Source: Epiperipatus broadwayi (taxonomy: Eukaryota; Onychophora; Udeonychophora; Euonychophora; Peripatidae). From it: a DNA stretch of 64,000 nt. The notes under the pieces were generated by a model. The model did not search any database. It was not told the origin of the DNA and saw nothing but the letters and a program-made list of their open reading frames with translations. The stretch covers positions 6,967,334-7,031,333 of the forward strand of contig JAQFVV010012405.1 in assembly GCA_028023455.1 (NCBI GenBank), given 5' to 3'. The position numbers and the translations under genes are program-made. Each line of letters begins with the position of its first letter. The first letter of the stretch is position 1. Below are positions 1 to 15,317 of this stretch, in pieces.

Positions 1-2786
1 AGATCTTTGAGAAGAGCTGGAAAATTAGAAAATTTGAAAAGAGAATTGTATATAAGTAATATTGATGTTATAGGATTAAGCGATGTGAAGTGGGAGGGAT
101 GTAAGAAAGTACATAGTGGAGATACTAAGTTATTTTATTTGAGTGGTGATAGATCAATTAATGAAGTTGGCATTGCATGGAGGAGAAAATTTGGAATAGT
201 GTGGCAAAGGTTGATTGTATTGATGATAGGCTGATGATGATGAGAAAAAATTCAAGTCTTAGGGATTTGGTAAACATACAAGATTACATGCTGACTACTA
301 GTCATGATGATACTGAAACTAATGAAATATGCGAGAAACTTATCCAATGTGAAAAAGATGCATGTATATTGCTATTGGGTGATTGGAATGCTGTTGTGGG
401 AAAAGATAAGGAAGGGAAAATTGTTAGAAATAATGATATTGGAAAAGAAAAAGGTTGCTGGCTTGTATAATTTTGTAAGAAGAATGAGTTTGTGATTGCA
501 AATGCTTGTTTTACAAACTATATTAGAAGATTGTATACGTGGAACGGTCCAAATGATAGAGAACATTATCAAATTGATTACACATTGATTCAGGATAGAT
601 ACAAGAATACTATTATAGGTTTACATGTTTTGCCTGGTGCTGATATAAAGTCAGCTCATAATTTGGTTATGGCTAAATTAGAGTTTAAAAAGAATTAAAA
701 GAGGGGGAAATATGTAAGATGGGACTTGGATAAATTGAAAGAAATGAAAAATGAAAATATCTGAAAATGAAATAAAAAACATTGCTCAAGATGAGAAATG
801 TATTAATAGTGTTGAAAAGTGTTAGTATAGAATTAAAGAAGAATTTTTAAAAACAGCAAAATATGAAATAGGTATTATTCGAATAAGGAATAGCTAACAA
901 CTTTGGATAACTGAAACTATGTTGAAAAATATAGAAGTGCAGAAAAGATGGGGTATTGAGGAAGGGCAATGTGCATATAGAAAAATTAATAATGAGCTTA
1001 GAAGATAAACAGATTTAGCAAAAGAAAAATGGTTTGAAGGAGAATGTTGAGAGAAAGAAAAGCTTCAGCAATGGAAAGATATGATCTGGTATTTGATGGA
1101 ATAAGAAATATCACTTGGGAAAAAAATCATGGGTAGCAAGTGAGATTGCAGATAAGAATGGAAAGAAATTAACTGATAGCAATGATATATTAAAAAGATG
1201 AAAAGAATATCTTCAGTGTCTGTTTAGAAGAGAAGATAATTTAATTAATTATGAACTTAAAAATAAAGAAGATATTGAAATAGATGATAATGGTATGGAC
1301 ATATTGCCATATGAAGTAAGAAAGTCAATTGCACAAATAAAGAATGGTAAAATTGTTGAATTTCATGCAAAATCTATAGAATTTTTGAAACAAATGGGAG
1401 AAATTAGTATGAAGGTAATAAAATAGTTGCACTTTGCAATTTGATGTATAACAATAGAGTTTGGCCTGAAGATTTTTTTAAAATGAATGTGAAGAGTACA
1501 AAATAATAAATTTATTATCTTATGCTTCTAAAGTTTTATTGAGGAATTTAATTCTAAGAATTTATGGGAAGGTAGAGTATTATATTAGAGATGACCAGTT
1601 TTGTTTTCAGAGAGGGAAAAGTACCAGAGATATTATTGATGTTATTAGAACAATTACAGAGAGATATGTTGAAAATGATAAAGGTATAGGTATATGTTTT
1701 GTGGATTCAGAAAAAGAAATTTGATAGAGTAGTCTGGAATGAACTTATGTCCATATTAAAAGATAAGGGAGATTTTGAAAAGAGAGAATATTGATTTGGA
1801 ATATGTATACGGGACAAAGGATAAAGATTAAATTGGGGAATAATGAGATTGATAAAATGATGAAGTGAATATACAAAGTGAAGTTAGGCAAAAATACAAT
1901 ATGTCACTTGTTCTCTTCAATTTTATTTAGAAGACATGCTAAATAATTATTTAGACTATGGAAAAGCAAATGTTGAAAGTAGAATAATAAAATGTATAAG
2001 ATTTTCAGATGATATGGCTCTTATAGCTGAGAATGAAAAGTCTTTTCAGAATATGATGGAATAAATTGGAAGGAGGATGTATGAAATATGGAATGAAAAT
2101 TAATGTTGAAAAGACTAAGTGTTTATGGATAGGGAGAAGTGCAAAAAGACTCCAAAATTGAAATATGTGATAACATAGTTCAATAGGTAAATGGATTTAG
2201 ATATTTGGGTAGATGGTTGAATGAGGCTGAAAGAAGTGAAGATGAAGTTAATAGATGAATAGCATTGGCAAAAAAGGCATATATTAAGAAAAAAATATTT
2301 TGTGGACCTTTGAAAAGAGAATTAAGAAAAAGATTAATTAAATACTATGTGTGCAGTGTACTAATGTATGGTTGTGAAACATGGACAATGAGTAATAAAA
2401 TTAAAAAACCATTGAAAGCCTTTGAGATGTAGATATGGAGAAAAATGAAAACAAAATCAATTGGTTGAATAAAATAATGAAGTTTTAAAAAGAGTAAAAG
2501 AAAAGAGAAAATTGATTGAGGAAATCTGAGATAGAAAGAGAAACTGGATTGGACATATATTAAGAAGAAATTATACTTTAATGAAAGATGTTTTGGAGGG
2601 AATAGTGATTGGAACCAAGAAGAAAGAATGAAAGAGATTGACATTGTTAGATGATATAAGAGATGGAAATATTTACATGGAATTGAAAAGCTGGACAATA
2701 AAGAGAATGTAATGGGAAAATGGATGAATTTATGATGTGACTATTCCCTCTACTTGTCCATTTGACAAAATACTGTTGATGATGAT
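1..2786 (+). pseudogene. LINE-A: decayed RTE-like non-LTR retrotransposon (endonuclease-RT), 5' end outside window
   Basis: This is a single-ORF endonuclease plus reverse transcriptase polyprotein, now broken by stops and frameshifts. The endonuclease is readable at 7-698: a GLSDVKW motif near the start, LLLGDWNA (about 367-390) for the catalytic GD-N, and PGADIKSAHNL (about 635-665) where the family has SDH. The catalytic SDH is therefore SAH, and an in-frame stop lies at 468-470. RT segments follow: QRGKSTRDIIDVIRTITE and ICFVDSEKEI at 1608-1724, FSDDMAL (the FADD box) near 2000-2020, and a C-terminal YGCETWTM near 2370-2390. This order matches the endonuclease-reverse transcriptase proteins common in invertebrate genomes (RTE-like; exact clade not settled). 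The 3' end merges into a GATGAT-rich tail near 2780. It is dead by sequence. Confidence 0.85.
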
Positions 2787-2871
2787 AACTGACTACATTG
2801 TGCTAGAGCGTGATCTTTCATTAAGACCTGAATGATCCATACATTTCAATTCTTGCTTAAACCATTTTTTA

Positions 2872-2930
2872 GAACTTGAATCTCAGAGGAATCACCATAA
2901 GAACTTGAATCTCAGAGGAATCATGGTGAT
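2872..2930. repeat. short tandem duplication (~29 bp x 2)
   Basis: A unit beginning agaacttgaatctcagagg occurs twice in direct order at about 2874 and 2902, with the second copy diverging at its 3' end. It lies in the 2790-3290 gap, where I see nothing else. Confidence 0.8.
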
Positions 2931-3290
2931 ACAATCTCATCTTAACATTAGTTATTTTGCATTTGATTGGTTAACTTTTTTTATGGTATAGGTTGAGTGA
3001 TAAGTCTACTGAATCCAGTTCTCATGGTAGGCAAGGGTTTTATGGATATTTATATTAACATTAGCTGAGCAATTCACTGCATAAATACGTTCTAAAAGAA
3101 ATGCAATTTTAATTGCTTTTATTGGCAAAATATGACTGAGAATAAAATATAATAGAGATCTATCATTATACAAAGTATTGAAATCTTCAAAAATAAAAAT
3201 TTGCTGTAAAAGTTTAAAACCAGCATAACGAAATTAAAATATTAAAATAAACAGAATAATGAATTAGTGTGTTTTATATGTGGATGATGA

Positions 3291-3326
<36 letters not shown>
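3291..3326. repeat. (ATT)12 microsatellite at the 5' edge of LINE-B
   Basis: Twelve perfect ATT units end exactly where the LINE-B 5' UTR begins (cttacttccggtg). The same triplet flanks the 3' end of the element, so this is either the target or a duplicated target. Confidence 0.95.
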
Positions 3327-3327
<1 letters not shown>

Positions 3328-3455
3328 TTACTTCCGGTGTTCTAGATTAAAGACGTGTTCAATTTTTTCTCTCTTGCTTTTGTTTTGTTTTACTGTATTT
3401 TTATTTATAAATATTAATTTTTATTGTGTTCAGTAAAATAGAATTTGCTTATAAA

Positions 3456-4351
3456 ATGTCTTTCTGCAAGATTTGTCATGATTTACTACCAAAAAATGGA
3501 AATTTTGTTTCGTGTATGGGCTGTAGCACCAGTTTTCATTACACGTGCTCAACGTTAGGAGAGGCTACCTATAGACGAATGTCTTTAAAAAAAAAGCAGG
3601 AATGGAGATGTAATGTTTGTAGAATTCCACCTGATAGTGATGGTTCTGTTATGGTAAATAATAGTGATTCTTCGAACTTGATTTTAAGTGATATTTTGGA
3701 AAAATTAAAATTACTTCCGGTTATACATACGGCAATTTCAGAGCTTACGATTACGGTTGCGAAGCTTCAGGTTGACATGGATTTTTTGCGGGTAAAGTTG
3801 ATAAAAATAATGATAATTTACTACGATTGTCAAATATGTATGATTCTTGTGAAAATGAAATCACTTTGTTAAAGGAAAAAATTGACTCTATGGAACGTTT
3901 ACGGTTGGATTGTGAAATTGAAATACAAGGTGTTCCCTTTTGTGAAAATGAAAATTTATCTTTAATTGTAACGAAGTTGGCGGAAAAACTTGAAATTGAA
4001 AACTTTACTACTAATTGTATTGAGAATGTTTATCGGACAAAATCTAAATCTAATAATATAGCAGGTTTTATTGTTACTCGTTTTGCTTCGCGAATTTTAG
4101 CTAAATCATTTTTATTGAAGAGAAATGTTATTAAATCGGTTTCTGATTTTTTGTTAATGGAATCTTGTCAGCGTGTATATATTAATCAACGTATAACTCC
4201 ACATATTAGACAGCTGTTATGGAAGGCTAAGCAAAAAATGCTTGAACGTAAAGGTATGGCTTTTATACGTAATGGATTGGTTTATATTAGAAATGATTTA
4301 AATTCTCCGTGTGTTTTAATTAAAAATGAATCTGAGTTGTCAGCGTTTTGA
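3456..4351 (+). pseudogene. LINE-B ORF1: PHD finger + coiled coil + baculovirus-FP-like domain (one frameshift)
   Basis: This is the nucleic-acid-binding ORF1 protein of the retrotransposon, which would package the RNA into the RNP. The start ATG at 3456 (MSFCKICHD) is preferred over an upstream in-frame ATG at 3426 because it directly precedes the zinc finger. Residues about 4-52 form a Cys4-His-Cys3 PHD-type finger: CKIC, CMGC, FHYTC, CNVC. A coiled-coil-like stretch follows, then a domain from about 3900 on (IEIQGVPFCENENL, FIVTRF, VYINQRITP, LLWKAKQKM) that resembles the C-terminal region of Baculo_FP / L1-ORF1-like proteins. The frame changes once near 3795-3800: upstream reading ends at 3872, and the downstream frame is open to 4351. 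It ends 15 nt before the ORF2 ATG. Confidence 0.85.
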
Positions 4352-4366
4352 AATTTATTTCCTAAA

Positions 4367-7191
4367 GTGAAGCTTGATGCATTTTATTCTCATGAAGAAA
4401 CTTTGTCTAATTTAAATGTTTTTCATATGAATATACGAAGTGTTAGATCTAATTTCGATGAATTTGTTGTGTATTTAAATGATTTTCCTGCCGGTTTTTA
4501 TGATGTGATAATTTTAACTGAATCTTGGATTTCCATTGAAGAACAGCATTTATATGTTCTGGATGGCTATTCAAATATTCTTTCTCCTCGTGCGTCTTCA
4601 CGTTCAGGTGGTGTATTAGTTTTTGTGAAAGAAAACATTAAATTCACGTATCATAATCCATTTCTTGCCTCTGCAGAATGTGTTTTGATTCATCTGAATT
4701 TACCTTGTTTTGTGTTAACTGTTGTTGCTTTATATAGATCGTGCACAAGTATCATTTTGGATTTTATAGCTGAACTTGATGTGTTATTGTCTGATTTACA
4801 TACTACTTCAATAATTCTTATGGGAGATTTAAATATAGATTTATCTAATAATCTACATGGGCCTACCGTACGATATTTGAATTTGCTTTATAGTTATGGT
4901 TTTAATCAAGCTATTTTTTCACCTACTCGTATTACGAAATCTTGTCAATCAATTTTGGATCATATATTTGTCAGATTAAACCAGAATCAAAGTTATGAAT
5001 CGTCTGTACAAAATATTTTTATTTCGGATCATTTTGCAACTGTGTTGAGGTTATTAAATTGTAGACCACATGTAAATACTCATTTATATATTAATAAGTT
5101 ATCACATAATAAACTAAAAATGTTATTATCTGATCAGAATTGGGATTATGTTTTTGCTCTGCATGATGTTGATTCAGCATTTTTAAAATTTCAAGATATT
5201 TGTAAATCTTTAATTGCAAAATCTATGGTTAGTTTTAAATTGACTAGCAAAAACCGTGCGCTGTCTGGATAACGAATGATTTGATTGGAAAAATTAATCA
5301 AAGAAATCATTTAAAATGTTTGGGTGGAGATTTGTTGACTTTGAGGAAATTGAATACTGAGATTAAATCTGATATTCGGAAATTAAAATTTCAATATTAT
5401 CAAAAATATTTTAATGATAAAAATATTTCTTTGAAATGGAAGTTGATAAATTCTCTTGTAAAGAAACCTTTGTCAAATCAACTTAAATTTATAAAACACA
5501 ATGATAATTTGATTGAAGTAGAAAATAATGAAAAATGTGTTGCTGACTTGTTTAATAATTTTTTTTCAGATCTATCAATAGATAGAACACCAGTACAAGA
5601 ATTGTCTTTTGCTGATTCTTGTGTAAATTCTTTTTTGTGTACAGATGTTACTGATTTGGATTTGTCTGGTAAAATTGATCTCTTAAAGAATGTTCATTCA
5701 GCTGGTCTAGATAAGTTAACACCAAAGATTCTTAAGGAAAATAAGTCAGCTTTCATACCTGTTCTTGTTTATTTGTTTAATCTTTCCTTAAATGTTGGTT
5801 TGTTTCCTACTTGTTTGAAGGTTGGTTTTATTACACCTGTTTTTAAAAAGGGTGATCCTGTACAGCTTGACAATTATAGACCAATATCTATTATATCTGT
5901 AATATCCAAATTGTTAGAGATGGTGGTTAAAGAGAAAATGATGTCATTTTTATCTAAAAATAATATTTTATCTGAACATCAATATGGATTTATTTCTGGT
6001 AGAAGTACCTTGGACACTTTCTATAGTCATGTAAACAATTTGACAACTTCACTAGATAAGGATTTTAAAACTGTTGCTATTTATTTAGACTTGTCTAAGG
6101 CATTTGACTCTGTATCTCACAAAATTTTACTTAAGCGTTTATATTCATATGGTTTTCGTGGTGGATTTATTTCATGGTTTGCGAGTTACTTAAAGGATAG
6201 AAAACAAGCAACAAATATTTCTGGTGTTGTAAGCTCTTTTATAACAGTTAACCATGGTGTACCACAAGGTTCAGTTTTGGGTCCCATTTTATTTATAATT
6301 TATATAAATGATTTATTTTCTTTACCTTTAGAATCTAAGATTTATGGTTTTGCAGATGATATTGCTTTATCTTATGCTGCAGTTTCATATAATTTTGTTG
6401 AAAAAATAATTAATGATGATTTAATCCTAATTAGTAAATGGTTAGCATTTAATAATTTATCAATTAATCTGAGTAAAACAAAAGCTATTAATTTTTCTTA
6501 TAGGTCAAATATTCATTCGCTTAACATTACTATTTGTAATAAGTATTTTTGGCATTGTAATAGCACTTGTACTTGTGCTAACATTTCTTTTGTTGATAAT
6601 ATTTGCTATCTAGGTATTTTTATTGACTCCAGACTATCTTGGTCAAACCATATTGACTTCCTTTGTTCTCGTTTACGTAAATTAAATTATATGTTTTTCT
6701 ACTTATCTAAATTTTTTCCTCGGTCAGCTTTGATTACTTTATATATTTCTTCTTATCAAAGCTTATTATGTTATAATATATCAGTTTGGGGGAACTGTTC
6801 TACTTTTGCAATGACTACATTGTCTGTTTTACAGAATTATACAATGCGTATCATTTTTGGTAGATCACGTGCCACATCTGTTAAAGATATTTATGCCACT
6901 TTTAATATACTAGATGTTTTCCATTTGTATAAATATAGAGTGATTCTTGATATTTATTGTAGGAAACTTCATTTGGATACTAAATCTTCTGTTGTAAATA
7001 CTCGTTTATCTACTAAATATCAGCTAGCTTTACCTAATTTTCTTAAAACATCTAGTAGGAAGCAATTTAGTTATAATGGTCCTAAATTATTTAATATGTT
7101 TATAAGAGATTGTTCTGTGAATTTAATGAGCACTAGTTATTTGATTTTTAAAAAGCATTTATGGCACTGGTTATATTATGCTAAGCATTAG
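4367..7191 (+). pseudogene. LINE-B ORF2: APE endonuclease + reverse transcriptase (one frameshift)
   Basis: ORF2 nicks target DNA and reverse-transcribes the element RNA from the nick. The endonuclease (4367-5272) keeps the expected residues: HMNIRS near residue 20, ILTESW near 50, MGDLNID near 150 and ISDHFA near 220. The frame breaks once at about 5266-5272. Just after it, the +1 frame reads a WITNDLI-type linker and continues to 7191. RT motifs in this second part (residues counted from 5281) are LDLSKAFDSVSHK near 270, GVPQGSVLGPILF near 325 and YGFADDIAL near 357, all intact. The C-terminus lacks an obvious CCHC knuckle. A single 1-nt indel therefore separates two otherwise open halves. 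No RNase H domain was seen. Confidence 0.9.
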
Positions 7192-7696
7192 TTTTATTTT
7201 GTTTATTTTATTTTATTTTTGTTTATACTGTATGTTATGTTGTAATTATTTACTACTGTTATTGAATTTCCAAATGTAATATCTGTATAATTTTAATATT
7301 TTATGTTATATATATATATTTTGTATTTTATTAGTGTTTTTTAGTAAATACTCATTTATCTACTAAATATTAGTTAGCTTTACCTAATTTTCTTAAAACA
7401 TCCAGTAGGAAGCAATTTAGTTATAATGGTCCTAAATTATTTAATATTTATTTATAAGAGATTGTTCTGTGAATTTAATGAACACTATCTTATTTGATTT
7501 TTAAAAAGCATTTATGGCACTGGTTATATTATGCTAAGCATTAGTTTTATTTTATTTTATTTTTTTTGTTTATATTATATGTTATGATGTAATTATTTAC
7601 TACTGTGATTGAATTGCCAAATGCAATATCTGTGTGATTTTAATATTTTATGTTATATTTATACTTTTTTTTTTTGTATTTTATTAGTGTTTTTAG
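6994..7696 (+). repeat. 350-bp tandem duplication of ORF2 C-terminus plus 3' UTR
   Basis: The segment 6994-7343 recurs as 7344-7696, starting at gtaaatactc in both. It carries the last ~65 codons of ORF2, the stop region and ~150 bp of 3' UTR. The second unit has small changes, including an in-frame stop and a short insertion, so only the first is coding. A duplicated 3' end can matter because the RT recognises the 3' end of its RNA. Confidence 0.95.
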
Positions 7697-7808
7697 TTGT
7701 TACATTTAAATTCCTCACACAAGATTTTTCTTGTATGGAATTTATCTCACTGTATTATACATTTATTGTTTGCTTCATAATGAATAAATAAATAAAATAA
7801 ATAAATAA

Positions 7809-11014
<3,206 letters not shown>

Positions 11015-11015
<1 letters not shown>

Positions 11016-11426
11016 CTGTCTTATGAATAGCCAGTTAATAAATTGGAGTTTGTTTTATCAAGAATTCAAGTGCAGTGTCAAGTACTACCAAGGTAAAGAA
11101 AATATTGTGGCAGACACATTAAGGTTATTCCCTACAGCACAGAAGCAAAATCATTTAAGTTGTGACAGCATATACATTGTTCACAACAGAAATAAACAGA
11201 AGTGACACAATAGAAAATGACATTGAAGGCTAAAGGAGTGACAAAGTGAGGAATGTGATTGCAGGCAAAATAATGAAGTACTTATGTCACCAAGCCATGA
11301 TGAGAAACAGAAATAATTCATTATTCAGGGATATGAAGCACTATTGCCTAAAAGGGAGTTTTTCAGTGTAGAAATAAAAAGGATAAATGAAAGTGGGTAG
11401 TCATTCCTGTCACTATACAGTATAAC
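11015..11426 (+). pseudogene. Ty3/gypsy pol relic: RNase H end and linker to integrase
   Basis: The translation near 11030-11130 reads WSLFYQEFKCSVKYYQGKEN followed by IVADTL, the characteristic end of the Ty3/gypsy RNase H domain (family form: WSLFLQEF, GKENVVADALSR). Further on, about 11338-11425, come GYEALLPKREFFSV and WVVIPVTIQY, the linker and first strand before the integrase zinc finger. A stop and frame changes are present. The reading then stops at 11426 and resumes at about 13395 with the integrase HHCC region, so the gene is split by an inserted element. No LTRs were identified. Confidence 0.75.
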
Positions 11427-13394
11427 AGTCGGGGTGTGGGAATCAAAGGAGTCTTACTGTATCTGCACTACAGGGTGCCACTAGGTTACTCAAATCTAGA
11501 AAATTTATAGAGTAGGCAGATGCACACTGTTAAAGATCCAATTTTTACATAGGTATTTTACCACGGTCGTCAGCCCTTGCCATTAGCTCATGGAGTAGCA
11601 GAGGTTTAAACCTATTTATTAAAATATATTTTTAATAAAGATTAAAAAGAATAAATTAGATCACTGCCAGTACTAATAACACAACAGATTTTATTAACGC
11701 ATATTTAAAATTGAGGAATAAAATTTATATTTAGATTTTAACATTAATTTTTAAATTTAAATTACTATTTTAAATAGTCCACACAGATGGACATTTTAAT
11801 AATATTTTACTTTAGCATGTTGAGTATAGATAGGCTACATAGATTCCACTGTTAATAACTTTTCAAAACAAATCATTCAATCTTGGACTAAAAGTTCATA
11901 GCCAAACCAATGCCTGCTTCCAGATATATAGTCGCAACCAATGCAATATGAAAATGCTAGCATAAAACTACGCTGACAGGAATGTGCATCTGACAGCGTG
12001 ATATTATTTGAAGGACATGATCCTCATCCAGTAAAGGAATGTGTCTGTCTGGCAAAGGAATCATGTGTATAAATTAATTTAAGAAGAGTGCTACATATGG
12101 GGGAGAGCGGTCTATCTGCCAACTTATAATCCCTGTCCATAGAGTTAGAAGGGGTCAATGACACAGGAAATACATTTGCATCCATTGCAATGGTATGACT
12201 ATATCTTTGGGGTCATGCATTCAGTTGGGCACATTGCCCTATATGCTAAACAAGCTTCACATTACATTGATATAAACACCCATATATCCCTCCACCATCA
12301 TTGACCCAACTATGAGACAAATAGCCCGTAATTAAAACCCTTTAAACTAACATAAACTTAATGAATCTATATAGCTATCTACACCCAACTTAAATTTAAT
12401 ACATTTTCGTTAACAAATAGAAATAAATAACCTAGTTAAATACAAACATAAATAAATAAAAAAAATGGAAATGATTGAAATAGAGAATTTATATAAAAAT
12501 AAATATTTATAATTAATTTAGAGTTCTATTCTTGGTCAGATAAGAGTCCATTTATTTATATTACTTTTTTTTGGATTGATTACTTATTGAAATTATAGTG
12601 TAATTATTTAAAAGAAAGTTCAATTGGTAAAATTTTATACTTTACCAATTCTGCAGATTTAGAAGTCCATCTTCATGATCACTTACTTAGATTGATTGTT
12701 TTTTTTTTTTAAAAAAAAAAACAAAGCCGTTACTTGCCATTCTTTTGGGACATAACTGTCATAGGGAGGTCTTGGCTGGTTGTCAAGAAATTAAATCTAT
12801 TGCAGACTTCTATATCGCGAAGCCTGCAATACAGCTATAGTTCATATGTAGATTCAAAGTCAGCTGTCCGACAACAATAATAATAATAATCCCTCTCTGA
12901 ATTCAAAAAATTGGGGTTTTATACTTTTATTAGTCTCTTATCAGCAAATCTTCAGATTCAATGAGCAAGACATCACTAATCCTCTCGTGTTTCATTTACG
13001 GTCTGTGCTGTGGTTTTGTGCTTGCATTGGTTATTTAATTTCTTTTTATTCTCTTATCTGACCATTTAATTATTCGAATGCCCCAAGGGCTAGTGTGCTT
13101 TAGAACAATCATTTAATTAATAAAACAATCCTTTTCATTTTCCAAGATTATAGAAATCAACATTATTTCTATTTTTAAAAATATCAAATCTTTATATCTT
13201 TACTTTTTTACAAAAAAAAAATACTTTCAAATACTTTTTCCTTAAAATTGTTTAAGTTTTCCATCTGCGTGACAATATATACATTAAATATAACTTTCAA
13301 TTTTCAGTTTTTAAGTTAAGTTTTTTCTTTTTAATAAATCAATTTTTATTTGCGAATTTAAGTTTTTATTTTAATTTTAAATTAATGTAAAGGC
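11427..13394 (+). mobile_element. Family D copy 1 (~1.97 kb element of unknown class) inside gypsy pol
   Basis: It is defined by alignment to an inverted copy at 15318-17495. Shared landmarks in order include ctgcactacaggg, gaaaatttata.agtaggcagat, ccattagctcatgg against aattagctcagtgg, cacagatgga, gttgagtatagat, acccaacttaa and tatctgaccat. It interrupts a gypsy pol relic, and the flanks tacagtata (about 11418-11426) and tatagtata (about 13395-13403) look like an 8-9 bp target duplication with one mismatch. I see no coding sequence, no clear terminal inverted repeats and no LTR pair. Class is therefore open: hAT, P or Mutator-like non-autonomous by TSD length, or other. Confidence 0.65.
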
Positions 13395-13640
13395 ATATAG
13401 TATACCGTTACAACAGAGACAGATAGTTGACCATATTTATCAAAAGCATAGGCACTATGGAACAAGTAAAGTTGAGGGCTGGTTGAGCCATTGGTTCTAC
13501 TGTCTGGGATGGATACTAGCATCTTAGACATCATAGATGAGTGTAAAATATGCTCAAAGAGTAAACCACTCAATGTATCTGGGGTGAGTTACTGAGGCCT
13601 ATATACACTCAACAACTGAACAGTTTAGTGGCTTTAAACC
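13395..13640 (+). pseudogene. Ty3/gypsy pol relic: integrase H2C2 zinc-binding region
   Basis: On the plus strand the text reads PLQQRQIVDHIYQKHRHYGT then SKVEGWLSHWFY, and after a frame shift SILDIIDECKICSKSKPLNV. That gives H-x3-4-H ... C-x2-C with the HYG-SKVE and WL..WFYW-like block of the gypsy integrase N-terminal zinc finger. It continues the pol relic that stops at 11426. The D,D35E core is not recognisable downstream. Confidence 0.75.
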
Positions 13641-13959
13641 CTTTAACTGCTTCCATCAACTTATATAATCTTTGTCTAATTTTTGTATTGGTCCACTACT
13701 TAAATCTGAGAACTATTATTTGTCAGTTTCATTTCCAGTTGGTTTCTATTGTTAAAATATTAATATAAAATACACAGAATTGTTTCAATTCAGCTTATAA
13801 AAATTGAATAATTTTAGATTCAAATTGGTTAAATGTAACAAAAAATTAAAAGTAATGTTAATAACTGAAGAAAAATATATAAAAAAAAAACATTTAAAAA
13901 ATAGCCAGCAATAAAACAAAAGAATTATATTTCAACCAATCTTTGGGTCATTTTTCAGT
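13641..13959. other. no recognised feature between gypsy relic and tandem repeat
   Basis: This is AT-rich sequence in which I see no motif or repeat. It may include decayed integrase. Confidence 0.5.
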
Positions 13960-14655
13960 TCTGTAGCTGTCAACATAATTCACTTTTCTTGGAAGAGTGG
14001 TCACTTACCCACGCTTATTTTTCTCGTAAAATTTCAAATTTTTCAAATCAAACTTTATATTTCAATAAAATCATGTAAGATCTTACTTATGAATGTAAAA
14101 AATTACGATAGATATATTTATTTACTTCAAAATCAATTATGAACACGTAAAGCATTTTATTTTTATTTCTGACTTTGTCATTTAGAAACACCTGGTATGC
14201 AAATTACAGTCATTAGCGATCAACCACTAGTCTTAAATGGATCCTTTTCCCAAGCTTATTTTTCTTGTAAAATTATAAAAATTTTCAAATCAAACTTTAT
14301 ATTTCAATAAAGTAATGTAAAATCTTATTTATGAATGTAAAAAATTATGAAAGATATATTGTGTAAAAGATTTTGTTTTGATTGCTGATTTTGTCATTTT
14401 AAAATGCCTGATATGCAAATTACAGCCATTAGCGATCAACCACTTGTCGTGAACAGATCACTTTACCAAGCTTATTTTTCTTGTAAAATTTAAAATTTTT
14501 CAAATCAAACTTTATATTTTGATAAAGTAATGTAAAATCTTATTTATGAATGTAAACAATTACAATAAATATATTTATTTACTTCAAAATCAATTACAAA
14601 TTTGTAGAGCATTTTGGTTTGGTTTCTCACTTTGTCATTTAGAAATGCCTACTGC
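13960..14655. repeat. tandem repeat, ~217-241 bp unit, 3 copies
   Basis: Blocks with gcttatttttct.gtaaaat, then caaatcaaactttatatttc, then ttatgaatgtaaa.aatta, then tttgtcatttagaaa, recur with starts near 14012, 14253 and 14470. The units differ by indels and point changes. Copies 1-2 and 2-3 are joined by a conserved cattagcgatcaaccact. Confidence 0.9.
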
Positions 14656-15317
14656 ACAATTTCCAGAGTTCGCAGGCATCCAATCAGAGAAAAGAAACAC
14701 CAATAGGCAGCAAAGAAAATTTTTTTTAATATAATGTCATATGTGAACGTTTTTAGAGCTAAAATTTTAAATTTTAAATTTCCTATAAAATAAGCCTAAA
14801 ATGAAGAAATTGCAGCCAAAATTGACCAAGAGATGGTGCATGCTATGTCCATAAAACCCATTATGGGATATTAAAATAGCAATGCACTCTAATTGTAAAT
14901 AATAGCTTAGGTGTTAGATTGTTATTCATTGATTGATATTCACTTTTGTTTAGTTTATTAATTTCATTCTGTTACAAATGACACTACAATTCATGGGCAT
15001 TAATAAATTAGGATTGTTCTTTTTTGATTCATATTTTTATTCTGTAAAGGTCAATAATTAAGCTATGTCTAAGAATATAGTATGTCCCATATTTTCTTTC
15101 ACCTTACAAATAGTGTTCAACTTCAGAGCATAATTTTATTATGTTACAAACAGTGAACAATGATTGGGCTATATTTTCTTTCAGATTATATTAAAGTTCA
15201 GATTTCCTATGATCATTATATTCATTCTGATACAATATATATCTATTAGTAATAAAAATCAAGTCATAGATCAAGTGACTTAATTTAATAAGTTTGTACT
15301 TCAAATATTATATATAT
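14656..15317. other. no recognised gene between tandem array and family D copy 2
   Basis: AT-rich sequence. Some stretches (gttacaaatgacac, gttacaaacagtgaac around 14970-15160) recur loosely, but no element can be delimited. Confidence 0.5.

Noticed and set aside
7281-7700. a second LINE inserted behind LINE-B
   Set aside because: The sequence is a tandem copy of 6994-7343, not a separate insertion.
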